A DNA stretch of 64,000 bases, taken from positions 538,501 to 602,500 of the forward strand of contig JAQQWL010000006.1 in the NCBI GenBank assembly GCA_038363925.1, given 5' to 3'. This document shows, piece by piece, positions 33,001-43,655 of this stretch. Under the pieces are notes generated by a model. That model made no database searches. It saw only the letters and a program-made list of their open reading frames with translations, and was not told where the DNA came from. The position numbers were made by a program, and so were the translations under genes. This stretch comes from Apiospora phragmitis (lineage: Eukaryota > Ascomycota > Sordariomycetes > Amphisphaeriales > Apiosporaceae). How positions within the stretch are numbered: the first letter of the stretch is position 1; each line of letters opens with the position of its first letter.

Positions 33001-35233
33001 AAAGATTCTAGTGCTCTAAACGGTCCAGGTAGCGACGCGATGCCTTTAGAGGGAAGTGTATCCGGAAAAGTAAACAATGCTACCTAGGAAGCTAGCCAGG
33101 AAGATCTAGAAGATTTAGCGAGGCGTATAGGAGACAGATTACTCTATCTTTACTATTACGGATCTATTAAGCCAGCAAGAACTTAGGTAACCGTCGGGAT
33201 CTTAATTATCTTCACCTTTATGTTGAACTTTCCGAGATTTTAGATCTAGTGGTATATTAACAACCTAGTACGGCGGGTTTTAGTTTTTACTAGCATTTAC
33301 GTCATACTGGTTATAATCGCCTCTTTAAGTTAAGGAGCGATGATATAGTAGTTCCCTTAGTCGCTTATATTAATAGAAACCCGGTACTAACTCTTGTAAC
33401 AGGCAAATCATGATTAGCATTATCCCGAAGTCTGGTACGGCACTTTACCGGATCCTCCTCCGGACAGTAATGCATACACCGATGCGCTTTTTCTACACCA
33501 CAGATTCTGGTATTATACTAAATCGCTTCAGTTAAGACATAACGCTTATGGACGTGGTACTTCCCACGGTTACCTTTGGCACAGTTCTCTGTAGGTCTAG
33601 TGCACCACTACTTAATCGAACAGCGTTATTTAGGGGCTAACTATTTAACACCAGCTTTGCTCTAATACGCCACTCAACTAATCTTCGTCTCTTTGGGATC
33701 TAGCTATATGGCTATTTGCATCCCAGCGCTTATCTACATTCTCTACTTAGTCCAGAAATTCTACCTGCGGACATCGAAATAATTACGGTTCCTAGATCTC
33801 GAAGCCAAGAGCCCGTTATACACGTACTTTACTGAGATATTGGAAGGTTTAACGACTATACGAGATTTCCAGTGGCAAGCTCACTCTATTAACGTTAACT
33901 TGAAGTGTTTGGACAATTCGCAGAAGCCCTATTACCTTATGTTCTGCATATAACGGTGGCTTAATCTAGTCCTGGATCTAATAGTCGCGGCCATGGCCAC
34001 TATTCTTATCGCGCTGGCGCTATCGCTGCGCACGATAACTAGTAGTGGATCTCTAGGGGTGGCTTTGACTACCATCTTGTCCTTCAGCCAGGGGCTCCAG
34101 AGTCTGCTAGTAACATGGACCCAGATGGAGACGTCGCTGGGAGCGGTTGCGAGGACCAAGAATCTGGAGGCTCTCGTTGCTCCCGAAGACGCCCACGACG
34201 AGGTGCAGGAGCCGCCAGCTGACTGGCCGAGGAATGGTCGCGATTGAGCTCCGCAACGTCTCTGTATCCTATGAGTGAGCTTTCCATAACCATATCTTCC
34301 ACTTTCGGTGTAGCCTAATCATTGCTTAGTGGAGAGAATATGACCTTGCGGAACGTGTCGTTCATCGCGGACCAAAAGCAAAAGATCGGTATTCTTGGTC
34401 GTACTGGAAGGTAAGAATGATATTCAACAATAGGCCGCCTGGTGTTAACTCTTGTACAGTGGCAAAAGCACCTTAGTGTCAACTCTTCTCCGCTTGATAG
34501 ACATTGCAATACCGCCTTCAGCAGAGCCCGGCGCTTCCAGCCAGGCAGGCCAGATAATTATCGACGGCCTGTCCATCGAGACGGTACCTCGTGAAACGCT
34601 TCGAAGCCGCATCCTGGCAATACCTCAGGAGAGCATCCTACTCCAAGGTAGTGTTCGATACAACCTGGATCCCACCAACATCGCTACAGGCGGGGGTCAA
34701 CGAATCAATGGGCGATAGCCATAAGCTCCATGACAACCTAATGATTTCAGCGCTGAGATCAGTGGGGCTGTTGGAGATGCTCGAGGCAAGGGTGGCCTGG
34801 ACGGGCAAATAACACAGGAGTCGCTATCCCTGGGACAAATGCAACTTTCTTGCTCTGGCAAGAACAATCGCGAGGAAAAGAATCGCCAACGCTGCTGTAG
34901 AAGCAAACCATCTTGAATCAGAGTCCCCGCCCGTCTTTGTCAGTCCGGACGCGTCGGGGAGGGGGTGAAAACATTGCATCATCGGCCCAGAGTTGTTGGA
35001 CACCCAAGATATTGCTCTTGGATGAGGCCACCAGTCATCTGGACGCCAAAACGGACGCGATGGTGCAGAGGCTGATTAGAGACGAGTTCAAAGACTTTAC
35101 CATTATCATGGTGGCACATCGAATCGAGTCCGTAGCGGACGCGGACATGGTAGGGGTCATGGAGGCTGGGCGGCTGGTGCGGTTCGGACCCCCGGGAATG
35201 GTCATTGGCACCGATGTCGGTTCTTCTGTTTAA
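30092..35233 (+). pseudogene. ABCC (MRP-type) transporter, RIP-mutated
   Basis: The reading from ATG 30092 gives CSDDAFGPALSCHGSFDFTL and then stops at an expected Glu-Gln (AAA TAA); an intron near 30299-30382 leads to SVLLFGLQISLVALWSK. This is the N-terminal TMD0 layout of fungal multidrug-resistance-associated transporters. From about 30600 to 33950 the sequence is very AT-rich with dozens of stops, yet TMD1 and NBD1 remain traceable: the first Walker A reads ITGPNGCRKTTLLKALLGEV, with Gly changed to Arg. From about 33960 the sequence is nearly normal again: helix MATILIALALSLRTI, second Walker A GILGRTGSGKSTLVSTLLR across an intron near 34409-34460, and Walker B ILLLDEATSHLDA with a H-loop VAHRIESVADAD. 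It would have exported a metabolite or conjugate across the plasma or vacuolar membrane. Adjacent UstYa genes suggest a common cluster. Confidence 0.85.
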
Positions 35234-36824
35234 TTATAGCAGGCGCGCATTATTTAATAGCTTACAAAGGCAACTTGTCTTGCCCTTCAAGTTCGTATCG
35301 CAAGGAATCTGTATACACCGTGCGAACGTCGTATCCTGGTGGACATCAATTATGGCGTGCGGCAATAAGACTTTTCTGCCTGCTCAGAACCAACCGCAAT
35401 TATTCCGACCTGATGCACGCGGGGCGGATACTGCACTGGCGGGCGAGCTCGAGCGGTTTCAGCGGCGGCATGAGTCCACAAAATTTACGCCTTGACGAGT
35501 ACGTGTTGCCCAAACCGTACGGGAATCTGTAATACAGCCAGTGCTACAGCATGGGAGTGACTGAATAAGCGCACAATCAAGGCGCAGAATCAAGGAAAAC
35601 TACGGACGGCGGCGACGAATTGCCATTCGAAAAGCACGAAGAAGGGGGGGGGGGGGCGCAGAGTACTATGTATGTACGTAAGTATTCGCCAATATATTAT
35701 ATTCATCTATCCTGTTCGCGTTCTCTGCGTTGGCTCTGTTCACGGGGTCGGGACTGCCCGATCCGCGCCAACAGGTTCGTAGCCAGCACCACGTACAGGC
35801 GCAAGCCGGCTTCGCTGGCCGCACTGCCATTAGTAGGTGCAGGGAAAACACTCGGTACATGAGCTGCTCGAATGTAGGACGAAAACCCGGGTGGCAAAGG
35901 CGGGCAGTAGATGACTTCGAATTGCGGACGCCAGAGCCAGGCCCGATAGCACTCAGCAGGAGATGACTTGACCGCATGAGGGATATCGAGGAAAAAGACC
36001 ATGTGGCTGGCGCTCCGGGCGGAGGCGCGAAGAAGGAAGAGAAAACTACTGGCAATGGTGGGAGGCAGGTCACCCTTATGTACCCGCAGCGCCACGCCCA
36101 ATAGGTAATGAACACAACAACATCGGTGTCTGCTTGTCGTCCCCGTTCGTTCCAAGTTTGGTGCTGTCCGCTGGCTTTGCTCGTTTGGACGGGCAGCGCC
36201 ATCAGCAGCTCTCTACTCTGGGGTGTACATCTGCACTACCGCAGCTTAACCAGTTTACACTCCTGTACGCCAAGAAGGGTACACCTAGCATGCTGCCCAC
36301 GATCCGAATGCAGAGCTTACTGAGATGCCCTAGAACCGGCTACGAAGTAGCACTTCCTACTCACGAAATATCCCAGTTTGCAAGCTGGGCTGCATGTAAG
36401 TCGCACCGTATTGCACCGGTCTCTTTCTGCCAACTGTACCTTGAGGTACGAAGCTGATAGGACCGGAAGTAGCTTTAGGTAGCATGATCAGGAATAGATA
36501 CAAATGACTAAGTTGTCCTCTTAGGGTACTGGTAGGGACGAACCAAAAGAGCTGCATTGAGGCTTTAGGGTACTTACAATGAGCTCATGTTATTATTTGA
36601 GTACCTGAAGTCAAGTGAAAAGGGGTTGAGAAATGAAGGACTTGTTGTTTTTAACTGGGGCTGTAGTGCCAGCCACGATATCTCGAAGTGGGGCTCAGAC
36701 CGGGGCTTCGATCTTGGATGCTAGGTGTGGTCTGGCCTTACCTCGTCAATATCAAGAGCAAAACAAGTCTCATGATGCAATAATCAAAACGAGTCAACAA
36801 CTGGCTCGTAACAAGTAAGCCAGG
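35234..36824. other. Intergenic stretch with a G13 tract
   Basis: About 1.6 kb without a supported gene. A run of thirteen G lies at 35644-35656. Long frames exist on the minus strand at 35666-36202 in two registers, but neither has a domain, a good start context or splice sites. A plus-strand frame at 35275-35532 is also unexplained. Confidence 0.4.
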
Positions 36825-37627
36825 ATGCCGAGAAAGGTTTGTTCTTAGAAAGTTATTGATATTTTTATCAGCCGCATGAGAACTGATGATGAGGTCATAG
36901 GTCCGAGTGCCCGCTGACCGCGAGGCCAATCGCCGGAGCCAGCAACAGGCGCGCCAGCGTCAGCGCGAGTATGTCGCCGGCCTGGAGAGCAGACTGGCTG
37001 AGCATGAAAGCCGCGGAGTACAGGCTACCATGGAGGTGCAGCGGGCTGCTCGCGCCGTCGCCGCGACGAACGAGAAGCTCCTCGCCCTGTTGAAGATGCA
37101 CGGCGTACAGGAAGCCGAGATCGATGCTTTCCTTCGGGAGCCATCGCCCCGGGGGGGAAACTCGCAGTACCGCCAAACTATTCCAGTCTTATTCCTACTA
37201 CTGCGAATGGTAGGTCTGGCACAATGCGGTCGGCAGTCTCGGCGGTTGGGGTGCCGACTGGCCAACGACTACCGGGGACGCACCCTTGCCTACTCCACAA
37301 TCTAGAGAAACCTCTTCGGCAAACCCTCAGCAGTTGGCAGTTCAATCATCTCACGGGCCTTCTGGCTGTAGTATATCCTCGGGAGAGACTGGAGGCTGCG
37401 AACAGAAAGTCGCTGCTTGCCATGCCAATCCTTGTACTGCACCAGCGTTGGGCGAGTCTCACGAGCTACCCGGGCAGGAGACATCTTGCGACACTGCGGC
37501 TGGTATTATCTCAGAGTTACACGGACTCGACGATCTGTCCAAGGCTCGAACTTTTCTCGGATGTACGACTCGTGGCCCGTGTTCCGTAAGGAACATGCGT
37601 TTATTTGAGCTTATGGACAGGCAGGAC
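36825..37627 (+). CDS. bZIP transcription factor (frame disturbed in the middle)
   Basis: A tiny first exon, ATGCCGAGAAAG at 36825-36836, and an intron to TAG 36900 give MPRK joined to VRVPADREANRRSQQQAR. NRRSQQQAR fits the bZIP basic signature N-x7-R, and the leucine-zipper-like heptads follow (YVAGLESRLAEHESRG, VAATNEKLLALLKMHGV). The C-terminal end is in another frame: CDTAAGIISELHGLDDL, RTFLGCTTRGPCSVRNMRLF, ELMDRQD, stop 37625-37627; this is the Cys-containing tail found in many fungal bZIP proteins. Between about 37180 and 37286 the sense passes through a third frame (SLIPTTANGRSGTMRS), so two one-base losses or an unrecognised intron are needed. It is a nuclear DNA-binding protein. It is convergent with the ACR3 gene 110 bases away, recalling yeast Yap8/Acr1 next to ACR3; regulation of arsenite resistance is an inference. 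Confidence 0.7.
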
Positions 37628-37738
37628 TGAGTAATACTAGTTGAGTTCTGGTCTACGTTATATGCGGATTATCAAAGCATTCAAAACCCCCTAAGGCGCT
37701 CGCTCCAAGAGAAAGTTGATTTTCTGAATCCATCATAT

Positions 37739-39123
37739 TTACTTCCACTTGTATCGCTCTCCTACCAATTTCACAACATAGACGAGGCCCAGCAGGACCG
37801 GCACCTCGATGAGCGGGCCAACGGTGGCGGCCAACGCCTGATCGCTATCCGGACCGAACGTGGCGACGGCGACAGCAATGGCGAGCTCAAAGTTGTTGCT
37901 AGCCGCGGTGAAGCTCTGCGTGGCGGCGAGGGCGTAGCCGAACCCGAGCCGGTGGGAGACCCAGAGCGTGAAGGTAAAGATGACGACGAAATAAACGATG
38001 AGAGGCGCCGCGACCCGGACGACAGATACGACCTGGTGCACGACCTGGTGGCCCTGGGACGCGAACAAAACCAGGATGGTGTACAGCAGCCCGATCAGGG
38101 CCCAAGGGGCCGCGTAGCGGAGGAACACGCGCTCGTACCAGGCCGGCCCCGCGAGGGATCGCAGGGCGAAGCGGCTGAGGACCGCGGCGCCGAGGGGGAT
38201 GCCCAGGAAGGCGGCGACGCTCGTGGCGACGACGGAGTAGGAGACGTCGTTGATGCCGCTGGTGTCGTGGCTGATGACGCGGATGAAGAGGACGGCTAGG
38301 GGCGCGAAGAGGACCATTTGCAGGATCGAGTTGACGGCGACCAGGATGGCGCAGTACTCGCTATCGCCGCCGGCGAGGCCGGTCCAGATCAAGACCTGTG
38401 TGGGATATCGGCATTAGGAGGAAATCGCTCTCGGATAGTGGAGTCAATGGCATACCATGGCAATACAACGTCCGAGCCCCACGAGGATCAGCCCTGCGCG
38501 AAGCTCGCTCTTGTCGGGAAGGAACGCCCAGGCCAGTCCGAGCTGCCATTATTGATATCAGCGCCATTGGTTCGATGCAGTACACACGAGGAAATGGTTT
38601 ATATAACTTACCATGAGAAAGGGGGCGACAATCCAGTTCATGAAGACACTGAAGGCGATCTGTTTCCAGATACCTCTATGCGACATGATCTCGTGCAGGG
38701 ACTCGTAGCGGACTTTGCAGAGAATGGGGTACATCATGACAAGCAGGCCGACAGCTAAAAATAGTTCAGATGATCATCAGCATCATCAGCCAAATGTGAA
38801 TTGTGCAGCAGACATCTTGTCGCTCAGATATCAGCGAGCAACCTACCTATAGGGACAGAGACGCCGACAAACTTGCCCCTTTCCAGCGCCGGGCCCGTCT
38901 GGGGGACGAAGTTGCCAAGGAGAACCCCGATTACCATGGCGAGGAATATCCAAAGGGCGAGAAAGCGGTCGAGGATACCGAGGGTCTTGAAGGCCGATGC
39001 TTTTCGGACATCGTGGTGCTCGGGAGCCGTTGCCGAGTCGGCCTGGTTTTCCACGGCACCAGGCGAAGCGTGGTGCTTCTCATTGCGGGTGCTGTCGAGA
39101 TGATGCGGCTCTGGAGATGCCAT
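37739..39123 (-). CDS. ACR3: ACR3-type arsenite efflux permease
   Basis: Four exons on the minus strand keep frame: 39123-38847, 38754-38612, 38542-38456 and 38395-37739 (1164 bases, 387 residues). All splice sites are GT-AG. The cytosolic N-terminus (MASPEPHHLDSTRNEKHH) precedes about ten hydrophobic helices, such as FLALWIFLAMVIGVLLGNF and AVGLLVMMYPILCKVRYESL. Exon 3 carries GLGRCIAM with the conserved cysteine needed for arsenite transport in this family (BASS superfamily). GFGYALAATQSFTAASNNFE is the second signature region. The length matches ACR3 proteins (about 380-400). It should export arsenite, and in some members antimonite, across the plasma membrane. No damage is visible, in contrast to the genes to its left. 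Confidence 0.92.
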
Positions 39124-40028
39124 GGTTGCTCCTTCTATAAAGACATATTTTTGAATGCATGTCCCTCTTGATTAAAGGACGGTTCTGTATCATATATGAG
39201 AGGCAATCAGACTATATGTAAGCGCAGTAGTGGAGGGAAATGACTGGTCCGGGGTCCATGTAAGTCGGTAGGTCGGTAAATCCTAGTCCAGCCGACCAAT
39301 CAGAATCGGGGCATGACAGTTCCCTCGCCCTCTAGGCATTCTAGCAGACCAGCGCCAATAAGCAACAGATCAGAGCGTATACCTCGTTATATATACCTGG
39401 TGTTGTCATTGACATTCTCGGATATGTTAGTTGGTGCTTTTCTCTCTCCAAGTAACTGGCAAAGCTGGCGGTTCGCATATGTAAATTTGATAATTCTCGC
39501 CCTTGAGTGACTGGCATGTGCCAACACTTTTTGGATCTTGAAAATGTCCCCTTGCATCTACCTACCTGACAATCCACTGAAAGGTATGCTTGATATCGCG
39601 GTCTCTATTCCCTCATATAAAACTGATAGGCTAGAGAGTGCCCTTGACCACTTGCCATGTACAATCAATGCGATCATGCCTCATGTTGTGGGCGAGATGT
39701 TGCTCGCCTAGGATGCAAAACGGGCCTTGATTGATACTCGGTTTGCAGCACGTTATTGCAGGTGCTTGCTTGCATTTCTGGTTGCTGCAGATAAGCCTTT
39801 CTAAACCCCGAAATTCAGCTGCAGCTCTGCCGCGACCCGACGCGCTCTAATGATCCACTAAATCTTTAGCGGGCTTAGGTAACCTTTGCCGTGCCTGGGC
39901 TACGTTAGGCCTTGCGCTTCTTCCGGGTTCTTTTTCTCCCAGTTCTCTCCTCCATCCACCACCTCTCAAGCCAAAGGTCCACTGCTTAAAGCCCACCTAC
40001 CAAGCTTAACTCCCAAGGCGCCAACAAT
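39124..40028. other. Intergenic stretch
   Basis: This is the divergent promoter region of the ACR3 gene and the P-loop kinase gene; no other gene or known site could be assigned. TAGGTCGGTA-like short repeats occur near 39265. Confidence 0.4.
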
Positions 40029-40067
40029 ATGTCCACGCAGTAGACACCACACAAACTCTTCATCCAG

Positions 40068-40682
40068 ATGTCTGGTGCACCGGGTTCTGGGAAGAGCACG
40101 ATGGCAAGGCTGCTCAGAAGCAGCATTAACGGTGTGGTCATCGACCATGACGTGCTCAGATCCACTTTTCTCAAATCCGGTCTTCCATTCGGTCAGGCTG
40201 CGAAACTTGCCTACGACCTGCAGTGGACACTCGCCCAGGACATCATGAAGCAAGGCTTTAGCGTCATCATCGACAGCACCTGCAACTTCCAGGAGGTTCT
40301 CGACAATGGATCTGCACATGCCAAACAACACGGCTACGCGTACTGGTACGTTGAGTGCAAGGTTGAAGACGTCGATCTGTTGGACAAACGGCTGCGCACC
40401 CGAGACCCGATGACAAGTCAGCGAACCGGTGTCGACCTACCTCCTGCTGCTGCTGCTGCTGCTGCACACGATGCTCGTAGTGGCGACGAAGACCCTCGCG
40501 CTCTCTTTAAGAGGTGGATTGAGAATCCATGCCGCCCAAAAGACAATGTTGTCATTGTGGATTCTACGGGAAACGTGGACATGCTCCATGACTATATCCT
40601 GAAGCAGATTGTTGATGGTGTAGATAGGATAGTATGTTCTCATGCAGTATTTGGTGGTGCATGTCGTGCAGTGAGTAACTGA
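40068..40682 (+). CDS. P-loop kinase-like ATPase (AAA_33 / zeta-toxin-like fold)
   Basis: The protein begins MSGAPGSGKSTMARLLRSSI, with the Walker A GAPGSGKST at residues 3-11, then VVIDHDVLRSTFL and VIIDSTCNFQEVLDNGSAHA, which fits small P-loop kinases of the AAA_33/polynucleotide-kinase-like group. KVEDVDLLDKRLRTRDPMTS holds the lid-type arginines. A run of seven alanines encoded by a (CTG)n-like repeat lies at residues 126-132. It ends VDGVDRIVCSHAVFGGACRA at TGA 40680-40682. An upstream in-frame ATG at 40029 reads MSTQ, TAG 40041-40043, TPHKLFIQ; many relatives start with such a short lead, so this TAG may be a CAG-to-TAG change or the start may simply be 40068. Substrate unknown. Confidence 0.75.
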   Translation: MSGAPGSGKSTMARLLRSSINGVVIDHDVLRSTFLKSGLPFGQAAKLAYDLQWTLAQDIMKQGFSVIIDSTCNFQEVLDNGSAHAKQHGYAYWYVECKVEDVDLLDKRLRTRDPMTSQRTGVDLPPAAAAAAAHDARSGDEDPRALFKRWIENPCRPKDNVVIVDSTGNVDMLHDYILKQIVDGVDRIVCSHAVFGGACRAVSN

Positions 40683-41411
40683 ATGTTGTGGATGCAGATG
40701 TGTGGGGAGGAAGGGAGGGGAAGTGATCCCAAAGTTTATATACCTGGACACCTACCCTACCTAGGTGCCTAATAATCTAGAGTATGAGGCATGCTATTGG
40801 CCAGATATGTTCCTGGTCCATGTCACACCGCCACCCGTTACAATGCAATCGAGGCCATCTGGCTCGACTGTCTTGTATGATTCTCCGATGCAAACCATCC
40901 TCGAGATGCAGGTTTACCAAGTCGGCTATAACTCAGGGGCGTTCTATACAAAGTCATAGGTGATTTTATTCTTCTGCTCCCGCAATAGTGATAGATAATG
41001 AGTACAGAACCTGAAAATAGCGTGCTAATGATCGTTTCTCGGACAGCACACCCGGAACAGTCCGCGTATTGGTGGCACTGCACACTTGGGCTCTGTCCTG
41101 TGGAATTGCCGCCCCCTTGCACAGAAACAAGGCGGCAGACTCCAGGACTCCATGGTAATGTGGCAAGGTCCAATCCAGTATCGTTTAACCATCCGACGTA
41201 AGTGTATCAATTTCAAGATGTCACTCTCTAGGAGCTGTTCAGTTTCCTATTAACGGCCTTGGTAAGCTGGGGTGAAGAGAAGGGACGAGGTTCTAGGCAT
41301 AGGGCTTCAGTGTTTGATACTGATTTGGATCTTCGCGCGATCTTAGTAACTCTAGAATAATCCTTCGTCTTGCATATCGGGTTTTGGCGCATATGAAAGG
41401 CTCCGTGGCGG
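40683..41411. other. Intergenic stretch
   Basis: No gene is recognised. Short frames on both strands near 40838-41216 mirror each other and have no domain. Confidence 0.35.
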
Positions 41412-41820
41412 TCAAAACGGCAGCACGTGAGGGCTGTGCGTGGGGGGGCCCAGTCCACACTGCCGTCTTCGCACATCCGGATAATCTGGTTTTCGTGATC
41501 GGACCCCGAGACTCAGCAATAACTCAGCGATCATCCATTTCCCCTGATTGCAAGCGACGAAAAGCGGGCTCTCTATATCACTGACTGAACGGGTTACCGT
41601 TTTGTTCACATCAGCGCCGTGCTTGAAAATTGGCTGGACCAGCCTTTTTTTGGTCGAAGATGAAGGGAGCATCCTTATACTTGGCATTCGCCATTGTCCC
41701 GCAAAGCTCACGGGAAAGCTCTCCCGCCTTCAGGATACTGGGAAAAATACTCCTGGAGAAATCGCCGTCGAGTGTGTAGCCACTCTTCGGCTCTATCTTC
41801 AATCTTTGTAACTGTAGCCA
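41412..41820 (-). pseudogene. Ankyrin-repeat protein fragment
   Basis: On the minus strand FKHGADVNKTVTRSVSD and ESPLFVACNQGKWMIAELLL read as ankyrin repeat pieces (GADVNxxxxxxxxSPLxxACxxGxxxIxxLLL). Upstream on the same strand another frame gives ELSRELCGTMANAKYKDAP and KKAGPANFQARR, suggesting the earlier part is frame-shifted. No start, partner domain or full set of repeats is present. This is most likely a remnant of a larger ankyrin or NACHT-ankyrin gene. Confidence 0.45.
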
Positions 41821-42595
41821 AAGAACGCGGGCGGACTTGTCCTTCCAGGCACCATGGTGGATGAAGTCGTAGACAATCTTCTTGCCTGGTCTCCTGTTTC
41901 TCGTGGCAACAGAGTTAGGATTGTTGAAGCCTGAGCAGGCTGCCTACATGGCTGGAGATGTTGTGCTTATTAGTACTCCTTCGGACCAGTCAGACGTATT
42001 CCCGAGAAGACGCATGTTGGTACTTTCCTCGTAGCTGGCCCATGGAGGCGCGCGACGGAAAGGGGCCAAAGCAAGGCCGATGCGCAAATCTCTGGCCATT
42101 GAGATGGGACATGGCCGCGTAAGCTAACTGGCGTGAGGCATTTTTGCTATTGGGCCGGATACGAATAAGGAGTTGGAAGGAGTTGGAGATAAAATTGTAA
42201 GGGAAACCGGGCAAGGCAACATGAAGTATTTATCACGAACTGTCGACATCGATTGAAAGTCAGGCGGTACCTGCGATCTTGGGTCGAGGAACAAAGTCGG
42301 TCCCCGCTACCGGGTCCTGATTGGTGGGAGAGGCACGGCGGGTGGGGCGGCTTGGGGCAATCAGAAACGGCAGCCTCGACAGCGACACACGGATTTCAGA
42401 GGACAACCCGGCCCCACTATGCCGGAAAGTTGTCTAGCCATTTTCTGCCCAAGCTTCAGCAAGCCTTCTCACCCTCCGACGAAGGTGGAAGCTCCATCAA
42501 AAAGTTCGCGAAGGCGTCAAAACGTCACCCCAAACCACCCCACGACGACACCAATTGGCCGTCTCCGACCGATCGACCACATAGACACAGACACA
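41821..42595. other. Intergenic stretch and bL9m leader
   Basis: No gene is supported. The open frame of the ribosomal-protein gene runs upstream to 42419, but the start at 42596 gives the expected mitochondrial presequence. Confidence 0.4.
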
Positions 42596-43655
42596 ATGGC
42601 CTTCCGAATACAACCTCTGGCCCGACCGGCCTCGAGGGCCACCGCCTTTGCCGCGGGCTGCAGTAGCAGCAGCAGCTCCTCCACATCGACAACAGCAACC
42701 TACCGCCCTCTACTCTCCTCCTCCTTGTTCCAGCAGCAGCAGCAGCAGGTCCGGTACGCGCGCACCATGACCCGGGCCGAGGAGGAGGACCTGCAGGGCA
42801 TCCCCGTGCGCCTGCTGCGCGACATCGTCGGCTTCGGCCGCCAGCACGCCATCATCCGCGTCAAGCCCGGCCGCATGCGCAACGTCTGGCACCACAAGGG
42901 CCTCGCCGAGTACATGACCAAGCAGCGTTTCGCCGAGCTGGGCGTCACCGAGGCCGCTATCGGCGTCCGCGACCGCACCTTCGGTACCCAGCTGCTGGTC
43001 GAGGACGACGCCAACGCCGAGGCCAGCGGCGGCAAGAAGAAGAAGAAGAGGGCTTCTTCCAAGTCCGAGGCCGACGGCGGCAGCAACCAGGATAAGAAGA
43101 ACAAGACGCTGCTCGAGGACACCAGGACTCAGTCGGTAAGTGGTGGCTCTACACCTCTTGAAGTTTTCTCCATATTGCTTTACTTTGGATTGGAGCAAAT
43201 TGCTAACTGAACCAACAAAAAAACAGCCCGAGGAGACCCGCGCCTTCTTCGACCAGATCATCCCCGAAGTCCTCACCTTCGCCCGCAAACCCATCTCGAC
43301 CCCCGAACCCGCCGCGCCCGCCATCCCCCGCTCCCCGGCGCTGGCCGCCGACGCCGTGACCTCGCTCGAGCCGGACCCCGCGACCACGGCGGCGCCCGCC
43401 GTCCCCGCCATCTTCGGCTCCGTGACCGCGCACGACATCCTCGAGATCGCCATGGCGGGCGCCCAGTCCGTCCGGCCCGGCGCCGTCCTCAGCGGCGCCC
43501 TCCAGGCCCGCGATATCGTCATCCTGGGCCTCGAGGACGGCGAGGACCGCATCAAGCATATCGGCCGCTTCGAGGTCGAGATCCGCGCGGGCGGCGACAG
43601 GCTTCCGCCGCTGCGGAGGGTCGTCGAGGTCGTGCCCGAAGACGAGGGGGCATAG
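42596..43655 (+). CDS. Mitochondrial large-subunit ribosomal protein bL9m
   Basis: Two exons, 42596-43135 and 43227-43655, give 322 residues; the intron is GTAAGT to CAG, 91 bases. The start yields an Arg/Ser-rich presequence (MAFRIQPLARPASRATAFAA) with Ser and Gln runs, as expected for import into mitochondria. The L9 domain follows: GIPVRLLRDIVGFGRQHAII then RVKPGRMRNVWHHKGLAEYM, comparable to the bL9 N-terminal VxLLxDVxxLGKKGDVVxVxxGYxRNxL motif; yeast calls this subunit Mrpl50. A Lys-rich stretch and a Pro/Ala-rich linker precede the C-terminal half (FGSVTAHDILEIAMAGA). The gene is GC-rich and undamaged and sits in core genome context. Confidence 0.8.

Noticed and set aside
35666..36202. 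Overlapping minus-strand frames of 150 and 178 codons
   Set aside because: Two registers compete, neither has a domain or splice logic; left as intergenic.
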